In this document: one piece after another, positions 1 to 8,428 of the stretch
Numbering within the stretch: position 1 is the stretch's first letter
How the letters are laid out: each line of letters opens with the position of its first letter
Source: Carex sylvatica
Taxonomy: Eukaryota; Streptophyta; Magnoliopsida; Poales; Cyperaceae
Direction of reading: 5' to 3'
Assembly: GCA_964058845.1 (NCBI GenBank)
Contig: CAXKVR010000544.1
Span: 1-21,115, forward strand
DNA length: 21,115 nucleotides
Program-made: the position numbers and the translations under genes
The notes under the pieces: generated by a model
Told to the model about the DNA's origin: nothing
The model's input: only the letters and a program-made list of their open reading frames with translations
The model's database searches: none

Positions 1-830
1 TAATTGTTCTTATCATGACAGTCTCTCAATATGTGAGTTTTTTTTTTCTGGATAAAAAAAAATGTGAATTTTTGTATAGTTTGTGTGGAAATTTCTGGTT
101 TGCAAGAAAATAAGAAGGAATATAATAATAAGAACAAGGAGGGAATAAAACAGAAATAACTTCGATTTAATTCTGGATGTCTCTACGTGTATTCTGACCT
201 CTCTTACAGCAAGGTAAATTCCACAATTATGATAACTAATACATTTCTAATTGTATAGAAAAAGGAAACGCTAAAAAGGTAATATGGAATTATTTTCGAT
301 TGATTATGTTTCTCTATTTTCTCCATTACCCAAATGACATCTCTCTTATACTGGGTGTGAAATACGACAATTATAGTGATGATTTGTTTAATCTGCAAAT
401 ATATGCGGCATATAGTTTTGATCACAAACGTTTGAAAGCATCTCGTCCTTTGTTTGAACTATTTTTTTTAGGGTACCCTTTTTACTATTGTTGCCTCAAT
501 TGTTTTTAAAATAGATGTCAGATCTTTATTGAATGATTTTTTTATAACAAAACTGAGTTCCGAGGATTGATTTTGATCCCCACATTGCAAGGAAAATTGT
601 GACTTTCTTGTGTTGGCCCGTCGTAACGATGAGTTGGGAACTTGGGGTCATGTTTGAATTGTTGATATGTAATATTTACAAGAAACGTGGAGATTCATTA
701 TAGAATTTGAAACCTGTGTGTTATTTTATTGTTGGTGCAGTGTGATATATTTTTTTTATTTGACTCGGCTTCTTTGTTATATACAATCATCTCAAAATCA
801 TTTCACACCGTACTAAATTACTTCGGCCTC
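1..830. other. Left intergenic region, no gene seen
   Basis: This AT-rich stretch has many T and A runs. The short open frames here (about 60-75 codons on either strand) show no recognisable domain, codon bias or splice context, and I treat them as chance. No tRNA or other structured RNA was recognised. Confidence 0.6.
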
Positions 831-833
831 TCA

Positions 834-853
834 CCTATAACATATGTTATAGG
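834..853. repeat. 20-bp perfect palindrome
   Basis: CCTATAACATATGTTATAGG is a perfect inverted repeat. It lies inside a weaker outer inverted repeat: TCACAC...ACTAAATTA near 802-820 is answered by TAATTTTAGTGTGA near 860-874. Together they look like a small fold-back of about 75 bp. I see no target duplication, so I do not assign a transposon class. Confidence 0.6.
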
Positions 854-917
854 AGTTTTTAATTTTAGTGTGATCTAATTTGCACGAATTTCAAAGCTGA
901 TAAAATGATCCAGATGT

Positions 918-948
918 ATTAACTCAAAAGATTTCTTTTTGAGTTAAT
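918..948. repeat. 12-bp stem hairpin
   Basis: ATTAACTCAAAA (918-929) and TTTTGAGTTAAT (937-948) are perfect complements around a 7-base loop. The hairpin lies 14 bases left of the target duplication of the hAT element. Its function is unknown. Confidence 0.6.
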
Positions 949-970
949 GCAGAGGATACAAATTCGTGAG

Positions 971-1470
971 TAGGGGTGTAAACGAGCTGGGTCTTAGCTC
1001 GGCTCGTTTATTTTGGCCCGAGCCTAGACCGAGTGAGCTGGATCTAGATCATCCGAGCCGAAAACTCTTGGCTCGCTTGTAAAAAGTCAGCCCGAGCTAG
1101 CTCGTGAGCTGACGAGCTGGTTTGCTGGGCTTTATTAGACTGCTATTATACAAATTAAAAAATATAAAAATAAGAAAATCCATTCAAAAAATTTAAGAAA
1201 TCGTCCTGCAGGTACATTTTCAAGCAATTAAAATCCATATCATTTCTTTTCAGACAAAAAAAAAAACATCAATTTTGCATAATTGTGCCTTTGAAAATGG
1301 GAATAGACTTTAAATTATACGAGACTAAATCCTAAATCTACAGTAGCTTAATGAACCGAGCTGACTCCTGGCTCGAGCTGGCTCGTTAACAGCTCGATCC
1401 ACTACCAAATGAGCTGTTAGCGAGCGAACTAGAAGCTAGCCACGAGCCACGAGATTTTTGTGCAGCCCTA
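971..1470. mobile_element. Non-autonomous hAT-type element (500 bp)
   Basis: The element is flanked by the perfect 8-bp direct repeat TTCGTGAG (963-970 and 1471-1478), the target duplication size of hAT transposons. Its ends are imperfect inverted repeats: the left end begins TAGGGGTGTAAACGAGC and the right end, read on the other strand, begins TAGGGCTGCAC. Both subterminal regions are packed with GAGCTSG, GCTCG and CGAGC motifs in both orientations, as expected for transposase-binding subterminal repeats, while the middle is AT-rich. There is no coding capacity, so it must have been moved by a transposase from elsewhere. The intact target duplication argues for a fairly recent insertion. Confidence 0.85.
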
Positions 1471-1478
1471 TTCGTGAG

Positions 1479-2016
1479 GCACCTTTCTACTTTGACATCG
1501 CATCAATGGAACGCATGAATAGAGCGTTGTGATCGGTTTTTCGAAAATCCTTTCCTTTGCGAAACCGTATTTTTTTTTTAATAAATAAATCCTATTTCTT
1601 CTAAAGTCTCTTTAATTGGAAACTCTTTCTTGAATTTTAAATATCTTATTTATCCCCTCTAAATCACATAAACCGTATTAAATGCTTTATGTGTACTCAG
1701 TTTGACATATTTTTTTATTCTAGCTTCAATGATGTTGGGTTCAAAATGATAATAAATGAAGCTTATAATAAACAATTTTTTTTTCTGTAGAATTCTAAAT
1801 TATAAAGACTGGCGCATAATATAGAAATTATAAATTTCAAAGGGTGCGCACGCAATGCTTGTATGCCGTTTTTAGATCTGCAGTTCTGCACAGACATTGC
1901 AATGCCTGTGTAGTGTCTGTACTCCTAACATTGAAAATTTATTTAATGTGTTGCCAATTTTATATATATATTTTAAATGCTAACATGAAAAAATTCGATT
2001 AATCAAGGGCCAAAGA
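1479..2016. other. Intergenic, upstream of the PPR gene
   Basis: AT-rich sequence with T/A runs. A short imperfect inverted repeat (CACAG...CTGTG) sits near 1889-1912. No coding frame or RNA gene was recognised. Confidence 0.5.
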
Positions 2017-2197
2017 GGGGTTCGGATCTCCTAAAGTAACTTAATCTTTGAGTTTAGATTCGGACCGTCTAATTCGAATTCGGGCCAATTTGATTTAAGT
2101 TGAAATGCACAGTGTCTTTTAATTTGACGGTCCAATTTAAATCTAACGATCCGAATCTAAACTAAAAAAATAGGTTACTTCAGGATATTCGAACTCC
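2017..2197. repeat. Fold-back (MITE-like) inverted repeat
   Basis: The left arm begins GGGGTTCGGATCTCCTAAAG and the right arm, on the other strand, begins GGAGTTCGAATATCCTGAAG. Both continue through AGTAACYTA and AGTTTAGATTCGGAYCGT, so the arms pair imperfectly over roughly 70-75 bases each, leaving a short centre near 2090-2125. This is the architecture of a MITE. I could not find a clean target duplication, so the superfamily is open. It lies about 350 bases upstream of the PPR start codon. Confidence 0.6.
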
Positions 2198-2515
2198 AAA
2201 AGGAGAAGTCCATATTTTCTGCATTTTTTGGCAAAAAAAAACCTCAGTTTTTAGCTTTTTGGGTATAGAATCTCCACCGTTGAGTCATAATCCGAACCAA
2301 TTCGATCCACATCTGTAATGCACTGGTTTTTTTAATATTTGTGTCAATACGGACGGTTCGGATTGGTTGTGAATTTGAGTCACTGAGGAAAGGAAACAAT
2401 AGCAAACTAGTCCCTCTCAATTCTAAAATTTCAATCCTCTACTCTCAACCCTCCGGCGGCTATTCTCTGATCGCCTCCTCTCCTCTCTCTCTTTCTCGCT
2501 CGTTCCTCACCAACG

Positions 2516-2557
2516 ATGCCTATCTCTCTCGCGCCTCTCAGTCGATTGTTATGTTAA
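2516..2557 (+). promoter_or_regulatory. 13-codon upstream ORF overlapping the PPR start
   Basis: An ATG at 2516 opens a 13-codon frame ending at TAA 2555-2557, in a different frame from the main gene. It spans the PPR start codon at 2551. It follows a CT-rich stretch (about 2473-2499) typical of plant 5' leaders. If the transcript starts upstream of 2516, ribosomes using this ATG would pass the main start, which would damp PPR translation. Whether it lies in the mRNA depends on the transcription start, which is unknown. Confidence 0.4.
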
Positions 2558-4968
2558 GATCTCTCCTCCATTGTTCCTCTCTCTTTCTTTTCAAGCCCAC
2601 CCAAAAACACAATCTGCATTTCATCGCGTCCCTTGCCTCTCCAGCTGAACTCCCCATCAGGACCCTTTCTGTGACACGTGGAAAAATCTCAGACGTCCTC
2701 CAAATCCTGGGCCCAATCCACCTCACATTCCCTACCTCGGAGGTGCGATTGTACATAAGCCTTCTCAAGAAGTGCATCCGTTTGAGCGATTCCTTCAAAG
2801 GAAGCGTTGTTCACGCGCATGTGCTGAAATCGGGCTTCGGATCCGACTTGCTCGTGTGCAATGTTTTGCTGGATATGTACGCAAAAGGTGGGACCTTGGG
2901 TCGTTGCCGCAAGCTGTTTGATGAAATGCCCGTTAGAGATTCGATTTCTTGGTGCACGTTGATTTCAGGTTTCTCAAATTATGGGTATTATGTAGAATCC
3001 TTTGAGCTATTTAGATTGATGTGTCACAGTGGTTCTAAGCTGAATTGTTTTGTGATATCTTCAGTTTTGAAAGCATGTGCTGGTTTGAGGATCTTAGAAC
3101 TGGTTCAAATGTTTCATGGGTTAGTAGTTAAATTGGCTCTTGGTTTTGACCCATTTGTGGAGATTGGGTTTGTCAATACATATGCTAAATGTGGAAATCT
3201 AAGGACTGCACGCAAGCTGTTTGATGAAATACCCGTTAAGAGTCCAGTTGCTTGCAATGCCATGATATCAGGTTACATCCAAAAAGGGCACTTTCTAGAA
3301 GGGTTAGAGCTTTTCAGGGAAGTGAACCGAGTAGGTTTGTTAATGGATGTGGTCACACTTAGAATAGTATCCTCTGCTGTTTTTTCCCTTGGATTGTTGG
3401 AGTTTTGCAAAAATATCCATGTTTACTCCATCAAACTGAGATTAAGTGGTGACAATATTATTGTCTCTGAGCTTGTCAAGCTTCTAACTAAATTAGGCGA
3501 GATAGACTATATTAAAGAGCTCTTCAGGTTGGTTAGAAAACCTGATTCATCTTTGTATACCCTGGTCATATCAGGGTTAAATTCGAATGGGTACAGAGAA
3601 GAAGCTATAAGATTTTTGATTAAACTTCTTTCCTTAAACCCAAATTTGAAGATGGGTGACTTTGTAGTTTTGGTTAACACATGCTCTGTCAGGGAAGAAG
3701 GCATGCAAATCCACTGCCTTGCATTGAAAACTGCTCATTTTTCATACCTTTCTGTAAGCAATGCACTAATCTCCATGTATGTAAAATTTGGAAGGATGGA
3801 GGATGCTACTCAAACCTTCAAGAAGGTTTTAACCCGTGATGTGGTTTCATGGACAGCCCTCATGACTGGATATGTCCAGTGTTTTGATTCCAACATGGCC
3901 CTTAAAGTCTTTCAAAATTTCAGAAGAACACAAATATCTCTGGACAAACACTGTGTATCAACAGCATTAAATGCTTGCACGGGGCTCAAGAATCTGAATA
4001 AAGGAAAACAACTACATTCTTTGATTCTCAAATTGGGGCTGTTATCATCTGATTTTGTAGTTTCATCCTTTATTAACATGTATGCAAAATGTGGGCAAAT
4101 TGCGGATTTCATTCGACTGTACTCCCAATCTGAATTAACCCGGAGTTTGATTTTAATTAATGTGGTGCTTTCTGGGTTTTGTTTGAACTTTTGTCCTGAA
4201 AATGCTCTCAAGCTCTTTCTTGAAGAGCACCAGTTCGGGTTTGTTCCTGATCAATTCACATATTCAACAATTTTGAGTGCTTGCAGGGATGTCAAAGCAA
4301 AGGAAATTGGTGATCAAATCCATTCTATAGTACTCAAATCGGGTTTTGCAAATTCTGACACAGTTGTTGGAAATTCTCTCATAGATTTGTACCTTAAATG
4401 CGGGTGTTTGGCAAGTGCATGCAAATCATTTTACAGCATGAGAAAGAAAGATGCCAATTCATATGCTATGTTGATGTCAGGCCACATACAAAATGGAAAT
4501 AACAGAGAAGCCCTGAAACTGTTTTCTGAGATGCAGGAAAGTGGATTGCATGCAAGTCCAGTTACATTCACAAGAATTTTGCGGGGCTGTGCTGACATGT
4601 CAGCTGTTAATTTGGGGAAGCAAGTGCATGCGTCCATTATTAAAATTGGTTTGGTTTCAGATGTGTACATAGAACAAGCTCTTGTGGGTTTATATACAAA
4701 ATCAAATCTATTGCAAATGGAGGAGTGTGAGAAAGGTCTTGAATCTATTGGTGTCTTCACCCTTGAGGGAGAAGAGGAGGATGGTTGCAAGGATTCCGAA
4801 AATGCCCTTGAATTTGATCAGAACTATTTTATGGTTGATTTGTCAAATTGTAAAGACAATGAAGAGAAATTTTTGAAATTTTCAATCGAGGATCAGGTTT
4901 TCTTGGTTGCAAATTTGGGGATTTTGGGTAGAATGCGTAATGTGAATCATGGAATTAATGCAACTTGA
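2551..4968 (+). CDS. PLS-class pentatricopeptide repeat protein, likely organellar
   Basis: An intronless gene of 805 residues. The first in-frame ATG is 2551; the frame is open back to 2341 but only through a GTG, so 2551 is preferred. The N-terminus (MLRSLLHCSSLFLF...) is rich in hydrophobic, Ser and basic residues and looks like a mitochondrial or plastid transit peptide. From about residue 68 the protein is a tandem array of about 18 PPR motifs in P-L-S order. Signatures include LLDMYAKGGTLGRCRKLFDE, DVVSWTALMTGY and NSLIDLYLKCGCLASACKSF. Such proteins bind organellar RNA and usually end in E or DYW domains for C-to-U editing. Here the array breaks off in an S motif near residue 722 (LVGLYTKSNLLQ), and an acidic 83-residue tail without PPR, E or DYW features follows. 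I do not recognise an orthologue. It may be a truncated but functional protein or a decaying gene with a long open frame. Confidence 0.88.
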   Translation: MLRSLLHCSSLFLFKPTQKHNLHFIASLASPAELPIRTLSVTRGKISDVLQILGPIHLTFPTSEVRLYISLLKKCIRLSDSFKGSVVHAHVLKSGFGSDLLVCNVLLDMYAKGGTLGRCRKLFDEMPVRDSISWCTLISGFSNYGYYVESFELFRLMCHSGSKLNCFVISSVLKACAGLRILELVQMFHGLVVKLALGFDPFVEIGFVNTYAKCGNLRTARKLFDEIPVKSPVACNAMISGYIQKGHFLEGLELFREVNRVGLLMDVVTLRIVSSAVFSLGLLEFCKNIHVYSIKLRLSGDNIIVSELVKLLTKLGEIDYIKELFRLVRKPDSSLYTLVISGLNSNGYREEAIRFLIKLLSLNPNLKMGDFVVLVNTCSVREEGMQIHCLALKTAHFSYLSVSNALISMYVKFGRMEDATQTFKKVLTRDVVSWTALMTGYVQCFDSNMALKVFQNFRRTQISLDKHCVSTALNACTGLKNLNKGKQLHSLILKLGLLSSDFVVSSFINMYAKCGQIADFIRLYSQSELTRSLILINVVLSGFCLNFCPENALKLFLEEHQFGFVPDQFTYSTILSACRDVKAKEIGDQIHSIVLKSGFANSDTVVGNSLIDLYLKCGCLASACKSFYSMRKKDANSYAMLMSGHIQNGNNREALKLFSEMQESGLHASPVTFTRILRGCADMSAVNLGKQVHASIIKIGLVSDVYIEQALVGLYTKSNLLQMEECEKGLESIGVFTLEGEEEDGCKDSENALEFDQNYFMVDLSNCKDNEEKFLKFSIEDQVFLVANLGILGRMRNVNHGINAT

Positions 4969-5894
4969 GTTACGGTGAATACATCTAGAAGTTAGTTCAA
5001 TCATTGAGGGGCCTGTGAAGGAACAGAATAAAGCACTGGAGAATTTCTCCACCTATAGTTCTCCAATAAATACAATCCACCATGATCACAAAAGAAGCAA
5101 ACATTGAATCCAGGTTTGTGAAAATACTCAAACATCTACTTTTGATATCTTTACAAATGATTACTGTATGTCAGTAATTTATCTCTACTGGTTCTGTGAG
5201 ACTGAATACCAAATTGGTTCCAGTTAACACCCAAGCTGTGTCAGCTTGAAAAAAAAATGGTTTTTTTAAGAATTTTTCTTTATTCGAGTGTTTGTTTTAT
5301 TTAGTGTTTACAAGTGCATTCGGATTTTTAAATGTTTTATACTGTATATGGAATTTTGGTAGATCTATGGAGTAGGCCATGGTTAATGCTTTTGCAAATA
5401 AGCTGCAATTATAAAACTTAACTATTTCAACTTCCATGATTTTTGAGTTTTTCTCTGCAAGCTCTCCCATATCATGATTTTAGTGGAACCTATTTCTCCA
5501 ATGCACTTTGGTTTGTGACATTGAACTTGGTAAATTATTCACAAAATTATTTGCAAGTTATGTGTAATCTTAAATAACTACATAAGCTTGCACACTTTTT
5601 GTCTATCAGACACATAAGGTACATGTAATATGCCCTTTTTCATTGATAACTTTCAATAAGAATATGATTGAGGCTTAATGTGCTTACTGTGATATTTTGG
5701 GCATTTTTCATTGGCAAAAGGGCGCTAAAAGTGTTTATGAATTCTATACTGTAGGTATAGGTCATACACATATCATATGAAGTACTATGCCATATGTCTA
5801 TGGTGCTACCTGGAGGTGCTTTTGATCAAAATTGCAAATACAACAAACTTTTCTTGTGAATATACACACACAAAGGTACATTTTTTTTATTATT
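4969..5894. other. PPR 3' flank and intergenic DNA
   Basis: Presumed 3' untranslated sequence followed by AT-rich intergenic DNA. I checked the other frames just past 4720 for a continuation of the PPR array (E or DYW motifs) and saw none. No further gene was recognised. Confidence 0.5.
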
Positions 5895-5897
5895 TTA

Positions 5898-6127
5898 GGG
5901 TGCGTTTGGATTTAGCAAGAATAACGCTGACCTGAGAATAACACTATTCTTTTGAGCTATTCGATGTCTGGATGGTGCAAGAATAGCACTAACCACTATT
6001 CTTTGTTTGTCTTATATGGGTTAGCTCACTATTCTACTAATCCAACCAAAAGATGCGTTAGCTACTATTCTCAAACTTGGAATTAGCTCTATTCCTGCTC
6101 TATTCCTTATTTTATCCAAACGTACCC
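5898..6127. mobile_element. Tourist-like (PIF/Harbinger) MITE, 230 bp
   Basis: The left end begins GGGTGCGTTTGGAT and the right end, on the other strand, begins GGGTACGTTTGGAT: terminal inverted repeats with one mismatch in 14. They are flanked by TTA on both sides (5895-5897 and 6128-6130), the TWA target duplication of PIF/Harbinger elements. A GGG start followed by GTTTGG is typical of Tourist MITEs. The inside is rich in ACTATTC, GAATAG and TTAGC motifs in both orientations and has no coding capacity. Confidence 0.75.
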
Positions 6128-6130
6128 TTA

Positions 6131-7308
6131 TTGTTTAATTCTATTCTTCTCCTTGTTTTAATTGAGCATGTACTTTCAAATTTGTGATTCTCAATTGTCC
6201 TATGCATTGAGAATGAAACACTGGACTAGCAAAAGTTGCAACATTTATATATTATAAAACTTGTGTAGAATGGAAATATTTGTAGAATTGTAGGGCTAAA
6301 TCGAGTCATTGCGTGAATACTGCTTAGAATTGTAGGGCTCAATTTGTGATTATCCATTCTTCCAAATAGTAGAAGTGAAAAGTATGAAATTCCTGAGAGT
6401 ACATCTGAAAACAGTTAGCACTTATCATACAGACTTGCTAAAGTTTTTTAAAAGAGGAAGGCATAAAACTTTTCAGACAAATTGAAGGAGGCCCTGACCC
6501 TTTTAGTTTATGGAAATTTTTCTTGGGAGCTAGACCTTCTTTATTATTTCTTCAATCAGGCTTTTATTTTCTTTCCCTTTAAATAAGCTCACAGCCTTTT
6601 GTCCTTGCAAATTTTTGTGGTTTCATTTTTAAAGCAGAGGCAATGTCGGCAAGGAGCTAATTTATACTTGTTAAGACAACTGCTAAGGTACTTGCCCATT
6701 GTTTCTGAAGAAACGAAGAAAATGATGAGATACATTGTACATGTTATACTGAAATGAAATGATATATGCTTGGTTGTTGGGTGAATATAATCGTGTGTCA
6801 TATAACACACCATAATGGAATAAGGGTTCTATGTACTTTCTTGAAATAGTTCCTATTCTTCTTTTGTTATTTATCCATGTACTTCTATTCTTTTGTTGCA
6901 ATGTCAATTCAAATAGATTGCACTTTTTGCTATTTTTGTCCTGTAGAAATTTTATGGAACTGTAGAGTAACATTGACATATTCTTTTTAAACCTTTGTGA
7001 CGTTTAAAATAATTGTTCATAAAGCCTTCAAATAAGAAAAAACTCATAAATGTTCCAATGAAGCATTATTTTATTTCATAAATGTGTGACCACATGGAAT
7101 TAGAACTTGGGAAATGGGTCGGGGCAAATTCTTTTTAAGCCATTTAGATCGCAAGATCTCATATAAACAGGTATTTATTCTCGAAAGTTGATGCTCAAGT
7201 GTATGTTCAGCAATTCATAAAAATCTATATTTGTATTGGCTTTACAATTAATGCTTTTTATTTTTGAGCCGAAGCCTTATTTTTCCTAGATTGACACACA
7301 TAATTATA
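6131..7308. other. Intergenic, no gene seen
   Basis: AT-rich DNA. It contains a 15-bp direct repeat, TAGAATTGTAGGGCT, at 6283-6297 and 6325-6339. Short open frames on the minus strand (6589-6979) overlap one another and show no domain or splice logic; I treat them as chance. Confidence 0.5.
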
Positions 7309-7317
7309 TAGTAACAA

Positions 7318-7713
7318 GAGTAAGGCTACGGTACTATGGGTTGCATAGAGGGTCTCTATGCAACAGCTCAATATTTGAGTTTTCAAAATCCTAACGGTCG
7401 ATCCGAATCGTTCAACATGATCTCCATATGAATATGTGTTTGAAAATCAAATTTTATATTTTTTAGAATTTTTTTACTATTTTTTAGATAGGCAGAAAAT
7501 CAAATATTGCAAAAAAATTTAGATCAAGTGATTTTCTACCTATATAAAAAGATAGAAATTTTTTTTAAAAAATATAAAATTTGGTTTGCAAGTACATATT
7601 CATATGGAGATCATGTTAAACGGTTCGGATCGACCGTTAGAATTTTGAAAACTCGAATATTGAGCCGTTGCATAGAGGCCTTCTATGCAACCCATAGCAC
7701 CGTAGCCTTACTC
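7318..7713. mobile_element. Mutator-type fold-back MITE, copy 1 (396 bp)
   Basis: The element is bounded by the perfect 9-bp direct repeat TAGTAACAA (7309-7317 and 7714-7722), the diagnostic target duplication size of Mutator-like elements. Its ends, GAGTAAGGCTACGGT and the complement of ACCGTAGCCTTACTC, match exactly over 15 bases. The inverted repeats continue almost to the centre: roughly 180-base arms meet near 7505-7525, so it is one long near-perfect hairpin. A smaller nested hairpin (TTGCATAGAGG / GTCTCTATGCAA) lies near the left tip. There is no coding capacity. The same family occurs again at 9530-9930. Confidence 0.88.
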
Positions 7714-7722
7714 TAGTAACAA

Positions 7723-8405
7723 ATTGTAAGTTAAATGCACATAATGGTTTGGCACTTGACTATACATAATCTCCTAATTATTTTGAATTTGTTAAAGCGT
7801 AGAATAACACAATATTTATCTCATATTATTTATAAGTTTTCAAACTTTTTTATTTTTTTGTTTAAAATATTAATATTTTGATATATTATTTGAACATTTT
7901 TTTTTATTATATCAGTATTTTGTCCGGATTATTAGAATTTGTAAAATTATTCTTGAATTTCAATTTTTTCACTATGACATTTATCAACAATTGGCAATAC
8001 CAACATTAGAAAATTATGCATAAGCAGTGTGCTAACTAACAAATAATCTCAGGCTTCATAATTAATCTAAAGGAACATGCACAATCTTTTTAAAAAAAAG
8101 AAAGTGACCTTCTCTTTTATCCAACTGTGTTATCACCCCCATCTCAACATGCATGCACAACATATATATATTTTAGGGTAACTACAATTGGAATGAACAT
8201 TTTCGTGCACCACAATTATTTTTCATTTCTTTTTCATAAAAAAAAATCTACAACTCTCTTTGCTGTAATAAAACTTTCCTGTTAATATATCGACAAGGAA
8301 ACATAATAATTAATTAATCCTTCTCCCGTGAAGGACTTCCGCTGTCTAAACAACATAATCTAAGGCTGAGTTTGTGATAAACTCTTGCTCTGTTTTGTAG
8401 CAATA
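7723..8405. other. Intergenic, 3' flank of the SULTR3;5-like gene
   Basis: Very AT-rich DNA between the MITE and the 3' end of the minus-strand transporter gene; its right part should contain that gene's 3' untranslated region. No gene was recognised. Confidence 0.5.
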
Positions 8406-8428
8406 TTACACTTGCTCTGTTTTGTTGC
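8384..8428 (-). repeat. 27-bp-period duplication across the transporter stop codon
   Basis: CTTGCTCTGTTTTGTWGC occurs at 8384-8401 and again at 8411-8428 with one mismatch, a period of 27 bases. The minus-strand stop codon (8406-8408) lies between the two units. The last coding residues (SNKTEQV) are therefore partly repeated, in frame, beyond the stop. Confidence 0.7.

Noticed and set aside
204..509. Overlapping short open frames on both strands
   Set aside because: They are 69-73 codons long, overlap each other, show no domain or splice context, and lie in AT-rich DNA.
2341..2550. Longer PPR start at 2341
   Set aside because: The upstream in-frame codon is GTG, not ATG. The region is CT-rich leader-like and contains a uORF; the first in-frame ATG (2551) is followed by a good transit peptide.
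6589..6979. Minus-strand open frames of 74 and 98 codons
   Set aside because: They overlap in different frames, have no recognisable motif, and lie in intergenic AT-rich sequence.
7507..7716. 69-codon open frame
   Set aside because: It lies wholly inside one arm of the Mutator-type MITE and is repeat sequence, not a gene.
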